Source of the DNA: an uncultured Collinsella sp.
Lineage (GTDB): Bacteria > Actinomycetota > Coriobacteriia > Coriobacteriales > Coriobacteriaceae
Length of the DNA: 30,196 nucleotides
NCBI GenBank assembly: GCA_900544755.1
Contig: UQWQ01000014.1
Coordinates: 1 to 30,196, forward strand
Direction of reading: 5' to 3'
Below the pieces are notes generated by a model, which did no database searches, was not told where the DNA came from, and saw nothing but the letters and a program-made list of their open reading frames with translations. The translations under genes and the position numbers were made by a program. Shown here one piece after another: positions 21,893-30,127 of the stretch (the first letter of the stretch is position 1; each line of letters opens with the position of its first letter).

Positions 21893-23242
21893 CTACTCCA
21901 CAACATGACCGATAAGCTCATAGCAGAAGCTATCGGTAAACTCGACGGTCAGAATATCGCCCACGGACGCCTCGCTGGCGTCCAGATGCACCGCGCCATC
22001 GGAATCGGGCGCCTGGAACCAGGCATGGCCGATCAGCTCGGCGCCATCCTCGGTCTCTTCGATACCGTCGACGATTACCTGGGCGCGCTCGCCCACATGT
22101 GCGGCGGTGGCGGCAAAACCGAGCGACTCGGCCAGGTCCATGGCCTCCTGGGCGCGCTCGAGCTTAACCTCCTCATCGACCTGGCCCTCCATCTTGGCGG
22201 CCAGGCTGCCTTCCTCACGCGAGTAGGCAAAGACACTCGTGTAGTCAAAGCCGACGGTGTCCATAAAGTCGATAAGGTCGCGGAACTCGTCGTCGGTCTC
22301 GGTCGGGAAGCCGACCATGGCCGTGGAACGAATCACGATGCCGGGGATGCGCTCGCGAAGGTCGCGGAACAGATCCTCGAGCTCCTGGCGCGAACCGGAG
22401 CGACGCATGGCCTTGAGAATGCGCGCGTCGCAGTGCTGCACGGGGATATCGATATAGGGCAGCACCTCGGGCGTATCGCGAATCGTCTCGATGAGTTCGT
22501 CAGTCATGCCCTCGGGCTGCAGATAGAGCACGCGGACCCAGACGTTGTGCGGGCGCACGGCCTCGGCGACGGCGCGCAGCAGCTGCGCCAGATTGCGCGG
22601 CGAGCCATCGGCGACGTCCTCGTCGGCAAAGTCGGTACCCCAGATGCCCGTGTCCTGGCCGATCAGCACGATCTCGCGCACACCGCCGGCAACCAGGTCG
22701 CGCACCTCGGAGATGATGCTCTCGGCATTGCGCGAATGATAGCGACCGCGAATATAGGGAATCATGCAGAAGCTGCAGAAGCGGTTGCAGCCATCGGAAA
22801 TCTTGACGTAGGCAACAGCACCCTCGACGGTACGTTTGACCTGCGGGATATAGGCTGCAATCTCGCGCTCGACACCCAGCACGCCATCGATGACCGCCAC
22901 GATGCCGTCCTCCTCGTCGGCCTTCGCAAAGGCAGCGACCTCGGGCAGCTCGTCGGGCAGGTCGTCGCCATAGCGCGACGGCACACAGCCGCACATGACG
23001 ATGGGGCAAGAACGAACGCCGTCCTGAACCTCGTTGGCGAGTTCGAGCGTGGTCTCGATGCTCTCGGACGTTGCGGAGGCGAGGAACGAGCATGTATTGA
23101 CGATGGCGATATCGGCATCCTGCGGGTCGAATGCCTCCTCGTAGCCCGCAGCGGTCAAAAGAGAACGCATGCGGTCGGTGTCGACCTCGTTCTTAGCGCA
23201 CCCGAGGGTGATGTAGAGCACGGAGCCCAACGGTGTATCCAT
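21893..23242 (-). CDS. rimO: Ribosomal protein S12 methylthiotransferase RimO
   Basis: This is a 449-residue radical SAM enzyme that methylthiolates an aspartate of ribosomal protein S12. It begins LGSVLYITLGCAKNEVDTDRM, which with the NTCSFL segment (Cys51) is RimO-like rather than MiaB-like. The auxiliary cluster uses Cys15, Cys51 and a third cysteine in MCGCVPSRY. The radical SAM motif is CNRFCSFC. A C-terminal TRAM domain covers about the last 65 residues. GAAAGGA lies upstream of ATG at 23242. It sits between yajQ and pgsA in the leftward operon. Confidence 0.95.
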   Translation of the reverse strand: MDTPLGSVLYITLGCAKNEVDTDRMRSLLTAAGYEEAFDPQDADIAIVNTCSFLASATSESIETTLELANEVQDGVRSCPIVMCGCVPSRYGDDLPDELPEVAAFAKADEEDGIVAVIDGVLGVEREIAAYIPQVKRTVEGAVAYVKISDGCNRFCSFCMIPYIRGRYHSRNAESIISEVRDLVAGGVREIVLIGQDTGIWGTDFADEDVADGSPRNLAQLLRAVAEAVRPHNVWVRVLYLQPEGMTDELIETIRDTPEVLPYIDIPVQHCDARILKAMRRSGSRQELEDLFRDLRERIPGIVIRSTAMVGFPTETDDEFRDLIDFMDTVGFDYTSVFAYSREEGSLAAKMEGQVDEEVKLERAQEAMDLAESLGFAATAAHVGERAQVIVDGIEETEDGAELIGHAWFQAPDSDGAVHLDASEASVGDILTVEFTDSFCYELIGHVVE

Positions 23243-23269
23243 GTTGGAGAGCGGTCCTTTCGATTGATA

Positions 23270-23767
23270 TTAGCGGTAGTTGGTGAACTGCAGCGGCTGG
23301 CCGTAGTCTTGGTCGCGCAGGAACTGGATCACGGTCTGCAACGCGTCCTTCGAAGCAGAGGAAACACGCAGCTTGTCAGCCTCGATGGTCACCTTGACCT
23401 TGAGCTTTTGATCCTTGATGTCCTTGTTGATCTTCTTGGCGGTCGCCTGGTCGATACCCTCGACGATATGGCCGAGCACGCGCACGGTGCCGCCCGATGC
23501 CGCCTGCGGAGCATCCCACGAGACAGCCTTGAGGTCGATGCCGCGCTTGATGAGCTTGGAGCTCAGCACGTCGACAATCTGTTTGGAGACAAAGTCGGCC
23601 GGGGCGTTGATCGTAAAGAGCTTGTCGCCCTTCGAAAGCTCGATCGTGGCACCGGAATCCTTAAGGTCATAGCGCTGGGAAATCTCGCGCGTGGTCTGCT
23701 GGAAGGCGTTGTCGACCTCTTGCATGTTGACCTCGGACACGACGTCGAAGCTGGAATCTTTAGCCAT
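23270..23767 (-). CDS. YajQ family nucleotide-binding protein (UPF0234)
   Basis: This is a 165-residue cytoplasmic protein of the YajQ family. It begins with the family's SFDVVSEVNMQEVDNAFQQTTREISQRYDLKDSGATIEL segment and ends FLRDQDYGQPLQFTNYR. Two ferredoxin-like halves are expected. Some Xanthomonas members bind cyclic di-GMP, and others have been linked to tRNA or phage assembly, so the role here is open. GAAAGGAAAC precedes ATG at 23767. It lies between the RodZ-like gene and rimO with short spacers, in the same leftward operon. Confidence 0.92.
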   Translation of the reverse strand: MAKDSSFDVVSEVNMQEVDNAFQQTTREISQRYDLKDSGATIELSKGDKLFTINAPADFVSKQIVDVLSSKLIKRGIDLKAVSWDAPQAASGGTVRVLGHIVEGIDQATAKKINKDIKDQKLKVKVTIEADKLRVSSASKDALQTVIQFLRDQDYGQPLQFTNYR

Positions 23768-23793
23768 GATGTTTCCTTTCGTGTACGAGAGGC

Positions 23794-25305
23794 CTAGTAG
23801 CTATCGTACGAATAGTCGGTAGAATCGCTGGGCGTCTGACCGTCAGTTGCGGCATCGGCGCCATCCGTGGACTGGGCATCGGTACCGTCGGTGGTATCGG
23901 TACCGTCGGTAGTGTCGGTACCATCAGAACTTTCACCATTCTCGGAATCAGACGTCTCCTTCTTGGGAACGGTGATCGTCACGCGCGCCACGCCCGAGGT
24001 CTTGGTATCGTAACGGACCTTTTCGCCGTTCTTGGTAACGGTGACATCGGAAGGCTTGGACGTGGTGATCTCGATCGAGGACTCGGGCGTGTACTCCTGC
24101 TCAAAGGGGCCAGTCGCCTGAGCGCCATAGACCGACTTTCCGTCGACCTTGACCTCAATCCACGCGGTCTTTCCCTTGGCAACGGAGACCTTAACCTTTG
24201 TGACCTCGTTCTCTTCCTTCTTGGCCGTCGTCTTGGCGGCGTCCGAATCAGTCGACTCGTCAGTCGGCTCATCGGTGTCTTCGTCCTCGTCGACCGTTTC
24301 GGTCTTCTTAGAAGACTTCTTGGTCGTCGTCTTGGTAACAGCGGGCGTCTCGGGCGTGGTCTCGGGCGTCGAAGATGCGCAGCCGCGCAGAAGTACCACG
24401 ATGAGCACGATCAGCAGCAACGCCACGGCACCGATACCGGCGTAGACGATACGCGGATCGAGCCCGTTGTTTTGAGGAGCACGGGAACCGCCGCGTCCAC
24501 GACTGGAACTGCTGCGGCCGCCTCCCTGAGGCATACGGCCACGATTGCTATCGGAACGGCCGCAATAGCCACCCTGGCCCTGAAGGCTGCGCTGACCCGA
24601 GCGGGGCGCAAGTTCACCGCGGCCTTGATAGCCACGCTGGCCCGCACGCGGAGCCGAAGAGCGCTGGCCATACGGCTGTGGTTGAGAGCGAAGACGCGGC
24701 GTCACCTGCGTGGTATCGGCGTCCGCATAGCCACTGCGAGAGCGTCCGGTGGAGATACCACGGTGACCGCGATCGGAATAGCCGCCGTCGCCGTAGCCGG
24801 CACGAGGGTCACGCGCCACGCCGCGGGCAGCGGGAAGTGCACGGTCCTCGGGCATCGGCGTACTGCGGAACCGGTCACGCTGCGAGCGAATCTCCTCGCC
24901 CGAACCCGTCTCGGTAATATAACCGGCCTGCTGAGGACGCTGTCCATAGCGAGTCGAACGACCGCCCTGAACCATCAGAAAGCGCCCGTTATCGACAGAG
25001 GAACGCGAATTGACGTAGCCGGCGGCGTCCTGGAAACGACCGCCCTGCTGCGACGTCTCGCGTTCGTATGCCATCAGTTCGTCAAAGTAGGCATTGACGA
25101 CCTCGCGCGGATTGAGGCCCAAAAAACGAGCATAGCTCGAAATCATGCCCTGCGCATAGCCGCGCGGCGGCATCGAAGCAAAGTTACCGGTCTCGAAAAA
25201 CTCGATGATCTGCGGCCTGATTTTGATGGTGTTGGCGACCTGCTGAATGGAAAGGCCCATTCGGCGACGCTGCTCGAGCAGCATGTCACCAAAGCGTGCA
25301 GCCAT
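23794..25305 (-). CDS. RodZ-like membrane protein with N-terminal HTH
   Basis: This is a 503-residue protein. Residues about 1-75 hold the RodZ-type helix-turn-helix (MLLEQRRRMGLSIQQVANTIKIRP, then YAQGMISSYARFLGL). About 90-280 is a long Gly/Arg/Ser/Gln-rich linker with many RG and RGG pairs. One transmembrane helix lies at about 287-307. An acidic, Thr-rich stretch follows to 365, then a beta-rich extracellular domain at about 367-447 resembling the RodZ C-terminal domain. The tail is low-complexity DGTDTT repeats. RodZ links MreB to the envelope in rods; no mreB is in this window. It overlaps the ftsK stop by one base (ATG 25305). The RG-rich linker is longer than in typical RodZ. Confidence 0.82.
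   Translation of the reverse strand: MAARFGDMLLEQRRRMGLSIQQVANTIKIRPQIIEFFETGNFASMPPRGYAQGMISSYARFLGLNPREVVNAYFDELMAYERETSQQGGRFQDAAGYVNSRSSVDNGRFLMVQGGRSTRYGQRPQQAGYITETGSGEEIRSQRDRFRSTPMPEDRALPAARGVARDPRAGYGDGGYSDRGHRGISTGRSRSGYADADTTQVTPRLRSQPQPYGQRSSAPRAGQRGYQGRGELAPRSGQRSLQGQGGYCGRSDSNRGRMPQGGGRSSSSRGRGGSRAPQNNGLDPRIVYAGIGAVALLLIVLIVVLLRGCASSTPETTPETPAVTKTTTKKSSKKTETVDEDEDTDEPTDESTDSDAAKTTAKKEENEVTKVKVSVAKGKTAWIEVKVDGKSVYGAQATGPFEQEYTPESSIEITTSKPSDVTVTKNGEKVRYDTKTSGVARVTITVPKKETSDSENGESSDGTDTTDGTDTTDGTDAQSTDGADAATDGQTPSDSTDYSYDSY
23881..23930. repeat. 18-bp tandem repeat encoding the DGTDTT tail
   Basis: Near-identical 18-base units starting GGTACCGTCGGT occur at 23881 and 23899, with a partial third at 23917. 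They encode the Asp/Gly/Thr repeats in the extracellular tail of the RodZ-like protein. Copy number may vary by slippage. Confidence 0.7.
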
Positions 25306-28076
25306 CAGAATCCTCCAAACTCACGATCTTCACGTGCCATCTCGGCGTCGACAGATTCCAGCGCGGCAAGCCCCTCCTCGTCCAACAGGACCTCGCGCGG
25401 CTTGGAACCGTCGGGCGGGCCGACGACACCCTTTTCTTCCAGCATGTCCATAATACGCCCGGCACGCGCATAGCCAACCTTCAGGCGGCGTTGCAGGCCA
25501 GATGTGGAGCCCAGCTGCGATTCCACCACAATATGGGCGGCTTCCCAAATGAGCGGATCATCGTCTTGCGGCTCGGCGACTCCGGTGCGGACTATGCCGC
25601 CGCCACCAGCCATGGAAGCGGGCGCCACGGCGGACAGAATCTCCTCGTGGTAGTCGGGCTCGCTCTGCGACTTGACGAACTCGACAATCTCGTTGATTTC
25701 GTCGTCCGAGACAAAGCAGCCCTGGATACGGCGGGGCTTGCCCCAGTCGACCTTGGAGAACAGCATGTCGCCCAAACCGGTGAGCTTCTCGGCACCCATC
25801 TGGTCGATGATGACGCGCGAGTCGATGCCCGTGGCGACGTTAAAGGCGATGCGGTTGGTGATGTTGGCCTTGATAAGGCCCGTCACCACGTTGGAGCTGG
25901 GGCGCTGCGTGGCAACGATAAGGTGAATACCGGCGGCGCGGCCCAGCTGTGCAATACGCACGATCGAGGCCTCGACATCCTTACCGGCGACCATCATCAG
26001 GTCAGAGAGCTCGTCAATGATAATGACCAGGTAGGGCATCTTTTGCGGCGGGTTGTCGTAATGCTCAAACTCGCCGGCGGCCTGCTTTTCGTTATAGGTC
26101 GAAATCTTACGGACGTTGAGGCGTTCGAATACCTTCAGGCGGCGCTCCATTTCGGACACGGCCCACTGCAGGGCGCTCGCGGCCTGCTTGGGCTCGGTCA
26201 CCACGGGCACATAGAGATGCGGCAGACCGTTATAGCCCGCAAGCTCGACGCGCTTGGGGTCGACCATGATCAGGCGAACGTCCTCGGGAAGGGCGCGCAT
26301 GAGCAAGGTCGTGATGATGGAATTGATCATCACCGACTTACCAGAACCGGTCGTACCGGCGATCAACAGGTGAGGCATCTTGGCGAGGTCGGCGACGACC
26401 GGCGTGCCCTCGGCGTCGCGGCCGATGGCAAGCTCGAGCGGACCGCCCTTCACATAGGGCAGCACGTCGCCCAGATTGACGTTCTGGCGCTTGCGGTTGG
26501 GAATCTCGATGCCCACGAGCGAGGTGCCGGGGATCGGGGCAAAGATACGAACCGACTGGGCGGCGAGCGAAAGCGCAATATCGTCCTCGAGGCTCGAAAT
26601 CTTGCTCACGCGCTCGCCCTCGCCAGGTTGCAGCTTAAAGGTCGTCACCGTGGGGCCGGCGATCCAGCCGACCACGCGGGCACTGCGGCCAAACTCAAGC
26701 AAGGTGGATTGCAGTGACTCAGCGGTCTGCTCCAGCTCCTTATCCGAAGACGCGGCGGAAGCCGACTGCGGGTTGGCATGTAGGATTTCGAGCGGCGGAA
26801 GCTTGAGGCCGTCCTCTTCTTCGCCCTCGTTATCTGCGGCGCCGCCGTCCGCTCCCCCATCACGAGCCGCAGCCGATTCGACAGCACTCGTGGCAGGCGC
26901 ATCGGCAACCTTGGGATGCTTTAAGAAGTCGGGAATCTGAGGTGCGGCCGAAACAGGGTTCACGGCAAACGGCGGCTCGGACTCGTCAACCTTGTCCGGA
27001 TCGTCCTCCATCGAAAGCTGTCCAGTGACCTGACCGCGCTTGGCGTGGCGACGCGGCAGCAAGGTTGTCTTGGCGATCTCGAGCGGAGCCTCGTCGTCCT
27101 CGTCGTCACCCTCGGTGAGCTCAATCTCGCTATCGGACCAAGACGGGTCGGGCTCGCTTGTGTTGAGCTTGGGCGCAGCCTTGCCCTTCTTGGCATGGCG
27201 GCGCGGCAGCAGCGTGGTCTTGGCGCGCTCGGCTTCAACCGACTCGGATACGTCGACAAATGGGTCATCGTCCTCGTCGTCATCCAAAACCGGGTCGACA
27301 TCGCCACCCATGACCGTGGTCACCGCGGCGTCAGTCCCCTTCTGGCGCAGAATGCTCAGGTGCGGACGAGCGACGCCGGGAACAGACAGGGCCTCTTCAT
27401 CGCCCCACGGGCTCGCATTGACATCGGCACGTCGACGCTCGGCAAAATCGGCAGCGCGATCGCGTGCGGAGCGCAAAACGCCACCCACCGAAAAGCCGAT
27501 AATGACCAAACCAACGACGACAAGCCCCAGCAAGACAACCATGGCGATAGGTTTACCCAGGGCGTTTTGCAAGGCACTTGCGATAAAGGCGCCAATGTAG
27601 CCGCCCGACACGGAAAGGTTCTGCGGCGTAAACATAAGGTCGCACGAATCGCTCGTGCCCGGCACCATCAGCGAAAGAATGGAGACGACGGCGATAAAGA
27701 CCAAGGCGCCGCCCGCAACAGAGCGCACGTTGAGCGGCGAGTCCTCACCCAAAAAGAGCGTGGCGGCAAACAGCAAGATGACGATCGGCAGCACGTAGGC
27801 GCCCAGACCAAAGCCCAGGTGGTAGAAACCGGCAACCACAGCCGTCACGGGCGCTGTTGCCGGAGAGATCACGGCAATGAAGGACGCGATCGCCAAAACG
27901 GCGATGACCACACCGGCGATATCGCGATTGGCCGAAGGCTCGACCAAGGGCTCAAACTCATCGAACTCGGACTCGTGGCCCTTATTGGCACGCAGATGGG
28001 AACCGGCACCCTTAGCAGATGCCGGTTGGTTATTGGCCTTATTGCCTTTGGCGTTTTGTGCAGATCCGCGCGCCAA
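25305..28076 (-). CDS. ftsK: DNA translocase FtsK/SpoIIIE
   Basis: This is a 923-residue DNA pump that clears chromosome ends through the division septum. Four or so membrane segments cover residues about 51-198. A long acidic linker (about 200-430) follows and contains a duplicated AKTTLLPRRHAK motif at 285-296 and 335-346. The motor has Walker A GTTGSGKS at 574-581 and Walker B IIIDE ending at Asp688-Glu689. A C-terminal winged-helix gamma domain (about 840-905, with SQLGSTSGLQRRLKVGYARAGRIMDMLE) would read KOPS-type sequences. The start is TTG at 28076, decided by GGAGG inside the last rnj codons six to seven bases upstream. It ends overlapping the rodZ-like start. Confidence 0.95.
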   Translation of the reverse strand: MARGSAQNAKGNKANNQPASAKGAGSHLRANKGHESEFDEFEPLVEPSANRDIAGVVIAVLAIASFIAVISPATAPVTAVVAGFYHLGFGLGAYVLPIVILLFAATLFLGEDSPLNVRSVAGGALVFIAVVSILSLMVPGTSDSCDLMFTPQNLSVSGGYIGAFIASALQNALGKPIAMVVLLGLVVVGLVIIGFSVGGVLRSARDRAADFAERRRADVNASPWGDEEALSVPGVARPHLSILRQKGTDAAVTTVMGGDVDPVLDDDEDDDPFVDVSESVEAERAKTTLLPRRHAKKGKAAPKLNTSEPDPSWSDSEIELTEGDDEDDEAPLEIAKTTLLPRRHAKRGQVTGQLSMEDDPDKVDESEPPFAVNPVSAAPQIPDFLKHPKVADAPATSAVESAAARDGGADGGAADNEGEEEDGLKLPPLEILHANPQSASAASSDKELEQTAESLQSTLLEFGRSARVVGWIAGPTVTTFKLQPGEGERVSKISSLEDDIALSLAAQSVRIFAPIPGTSLVGIEIPNRKRQNVNLGDVLPYVKGGPLELAIGRDAEGTPVVADLAKMPHLLIAGTTGSGKSVMINSIITTLLMRALPEDVRLIMVDPKRVELAGYNGLPHLYVPVVTEPKQAASALQWAVSEMERRLKVFERLNVRKISTYNEKQAAGEFEHYDNPPQKMPYLVIIIDELSDLMMVAGKDVEASIVRIAQLGRAAGIHLIVATQRPSSNVVTGLIKANITNRIAFNVATGIDSRVIIDQMGAEKLTGLGDMLFSKVDWGKPRRIQGCFVSDDEINEIVEFVKSQSEPDYHEEILSAVAPASMAGGGGIVRTGVAEPQDDDPLIWEAAHIVVESQLGSTSGLQRRLKVGYARAGRIMDMLEEKGVVGPPDGSKPREVLLDEEGLAALESVDAEMAREDREFGGF

Positions 28077-28077
28077 A

Positions 28078-29748
28078 CTAAACCTCCATGACGACCGGGA
28101 TGATCATCGGACGGGTGCGCGTACGGCTCCAGATAAAGTTAGAGAGCGAATCGCGCACGGCCTTGCGAATGGCATCGGAACCGCTGCTGGTAAAGCTGAA
28201 CTTACCCTTCTCGATCGTCTTCATAATGGACGCGGAGGCATCCTCGGAGAACTGGTCGTCGATGGCAAACGAGACGCCGCGGCCCGAGAACTCGATGGCC
28301 TCGATCTTCTTATGTTTGAGGGAGACGATGGCAACGGCCGTGACCATACCGTCGTTGGCGAGCTTCTGGCGATCGCGCAGGACGATGGGGTCGGTATCGC
28401 CGATACGCAGGCCGTCGACGTAAACGACACCGGACTCGACGGGCGTACCGCGCTTGACGATACCACCGCGCATCTCGAGCGTGTCGCCGTTATCGAGGAT
28501 AAAGATATGATCGTCCTTGATGCCCATCTTGCGGGCCAGCTGGGCATGGGCGCGCAGATGCACGGCCTCACCGTGAACCGGCATAAAATACGTGGGCTTG
28601 GCCATGGCCATCAGGAGCTTGAGCTCCTCCTGGCTACCGTGACCCGAGACGTGGACGAGAGCGCGGTTCTTATCCCACACGTCGCAGCCGAGCTTGGCCA
28701 GGCTGTTGACGACCTGCTGGACGGCCTTCTCGTTGCCAGGAACGGGAGTTGCCGAGAGGATAACGGTATCGCCCTCGTGGATGGAGAGCGTCTTGTGCTC
28801 GCCATTGGCCATGCGGGACAGGGCCGACAGCGGCTCGCCCTGCGAACCAGTGCACATGACGACGATCTTGTCGTCAGGCAGGTTATCGATATCGAAGGCA
28901 TCGATGATATCGGCATCATCGATGTTGAGATAACCGAGCTCGCGCGCCACGCGGGTGTTCGTGAGCATGGAGCGACCGGTCACAACGACCTTACGGCCGC
29001 ACTTGCGGGCGGCATCGCAGATCTGCTGCAAACGATGGATGTGGCTCGAGAACGATGCGACGAACACGCGACCCGGGGCGTTCTTGATGGCGTGCAGCAG
29101 GTTGGGACCAACCTCGGCCTCGGACTTGGTAAAGCCGGGAACCGTGGCATTGGTGGAGTCGGAAAGCAGCAGGTCGATGCCCTGCTTGGCAAAGCGGCTG
29201 ATAGCGGCATAGTCGGGCGTGACGCCATCGATGGGCGTCTGGTCGAGCTTAAAGTCGCCGGTGTGCATAACGGTGCCCTGATTGGTGCGGATGAACACGC
29301 CCAGAGCGCCGGGGATGGAGTGCGTCATCGAGAAGAAGTCGAGCGAGATGCCGCCGAGGTTGACATGGCTGCCGCCCTTGACCTCGCGGAACTTAGGCGC
29401 GCGGATGCGGAACTCGGAGAGCTTGCCCTCGATAAAACCGAGCGTCAGCTTGCTCGAAAAGATGGGAACCTTGTTGTTGAGGTCCTGCAGCAGATACGGA
29501 AGCGAACCGGTGTGGTCCTCGTGGCCGTGAGTGACGACGATACCTCGGAGCTTCTCCTCGTTCTCCAGAACATAGGTGTAGTCGGGAAGCACCAGATCGA
29601 TACCGGGCTGGGAGTCATCCGGGAACATGAGACCGGCGTCGACGAGCACCATGTCGTCGCCGCACTCGAAGACCGTCATGTTCTTGCCGATGCCGTCAAG
29701 GCCGCCAAGCGGGATGATCTTCAAGGGAGATGATTTTTTAGCTGCCAT
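28078..29748 (-). CDS. rnj: Ribonuclease J
   Basis: This is a 556-residue metallo-beta-lactamase/beta-CASP ribonuclease with 5'-3' exo- and endonuclease activity, acting in mRNA decay and rRNA maturation. The metal-binding HGHEDHTG lies at residues 74-81 (His74, His76, Asp78, His79). The beta-CASP region includes DSTNA, then MCTGSQGEPLSALSRMANGEH and the HVSGHGSQEELKLLM segment. A C-terminal domain follows. ATG at 29748 begins MAAKKSSPLKIIPLGGLDGIGKN, the normal family start; the SD-like AAAGGAAA lies rather far upstream (about 12 bases). Only 1 base separates it from ftsK. With RNase Y this window encodes two major RNA decay enzymes. Confidence 0.96.
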   Translation of the reverse strand: MAAKKSSPLKIIPLGGLDGIGKNMTVFECGDDMVLVDAGLMFPDDSQPGIDLVLPDYTYVLENEEKLRGIVVTHGHEDHTGSLPYLLQDLNNKVPIFSSKLTLGFIEGKLSEFRIRAPKFREVKGGSHVNLGGISLDFFSMTHSIPGALGVFIRTNQGTVMHTGDFKLDQTPIDGVTPDYAAISRFAKQGIDLLLSDSTNATVPGFTKSEAEVGPNLLHAIKNAPGRVFVASFSSHIHRLQQICDAARKCGRKVVVTGRSMLTNTRVARELGYLNIDDADIIDAFDIDNLPDDKIVVMCTGSQGEPLSALSRMANGEHKTLSIHEGDTVILSATPVPGNEKAVQQVVNSLAKLGCDVWDKNRALVHVSGHGSQEELKLLMAMAKPTYFMPVHGEAVHLRAHAQLARKMGIKDDHIFILDNGDTLEMRGGIVKRGTPVESGVVYVDGLRIGDTDPIVLRDRQKLANDGMVTAVAIVSLKHKKIEAIEFSGRGVSFAIDDQFSEDASASIMKTIEKGKFSFTSSGSDAIRKAVRDSLSNFIWSRTRTRPMIIPVVMEV

Positions 29749-29836
29749 AAGTGAGTGTTGTTTCCTTTCTTCGAAACGGGTCTGGAACAACCGACGGGGC
29801 GCTTCTGGCAAACCGACCGCCGGGAACGTACAAACA

Positions 29837-29856
29837 TGCATCGCAGAGTCGATGCA
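29837..29856 (-). promoter_or_regulatory. Hairpin in the rnj leader
   Basis: TGCATCG (29837-29843) pairs perfectly with CGATGCA (29850-29856) around six bases, about 90 bases upstream of the rnj start codon. RNase genes are often self-regulated through leader structures, but nothing here proves it. Confidence 0.3.
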
Positions 29857-29962
29857 ATAACCACAGTATGATACCCATTTGCCCACCAACAGACCACCCA
29901 TGCATCAAAGCCCCATCTGAACCGGTCTATCCCGCCGGTCTGGGGCCATCGGGGGCCGGGGC

Positions 29963-30053
29963 GGGTTAAGTTTGCTGCTCTACAGTCCTGCGCAAGACGG
30001 AAAGCACATTAAGTGCTTTCCTTTGCGTGCGGAACTCGCGACAAACTTAACCC
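29963..30053. repeat. Large structured inverted repeat with nested hairpin
   Basis: GGGTTAAGTTTG (29963-29974) and CAAACTTAACCC (30042-30053) are perfect 12-bp arms. Nested inside, GGAAAGCAC (29999-30007) and GTGCTTTCC (30013-30021) form a perfect 9-bp stem with an ATTAA loop. Further pairing (GCGCAA with TTGCGT) extends the inner stem outward. The core does not match the repeats at 8407-8770. It may be a mobile repeat, a structured RNA or a terminator complex. Confidence 0.65.
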
Positions 30054-30099
30054 TGCGCTGCCCGGGCCGGGGATCCGACGTGCTCGTCGGGGCAACGTT

Positions 30100-30127
30100 A
30101 CCTGCCAAAAAGGGACAGGTTTATTTT
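30100..30127 (+). terminator. Hairpin ACCTG/CAGGT with T-rich tail
   Basis: ACCTG (30100-30104) pairs with CAGGT (30116-30120) around CCAAAAAGGGA, and TTATTTT follows. It resembles a weak rho-independent terminator. The AAAGGGACAGGT string also looks like repeats found beside REP-associated transposases in some genomes, which is recalled rather than checked. Confidence 0.35.

Noticed and set aside
21770..23797. 675-codon open frame on the plus strand opposite rimO and yajQ
   Set aside because: It spans two clear minus-strand genes and their spacer. The translation is Asp/Val/Leu/His-rich without motifs, typical of an antisense shadow.
25296..26717. 473-codon open frame on the plus strand opposite the ftsK motor
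   Set aside because: The FtsK Walker A and B motifs on the minus strand show which strand is coding.
27877..29733. 618-codon open frame on the plus strand opposite rnj and the end of ftsK
   Set aside because: It is antisense to RNase J with its intact HGHEDH metal site; no domain or good ribosome-binding site is visible.
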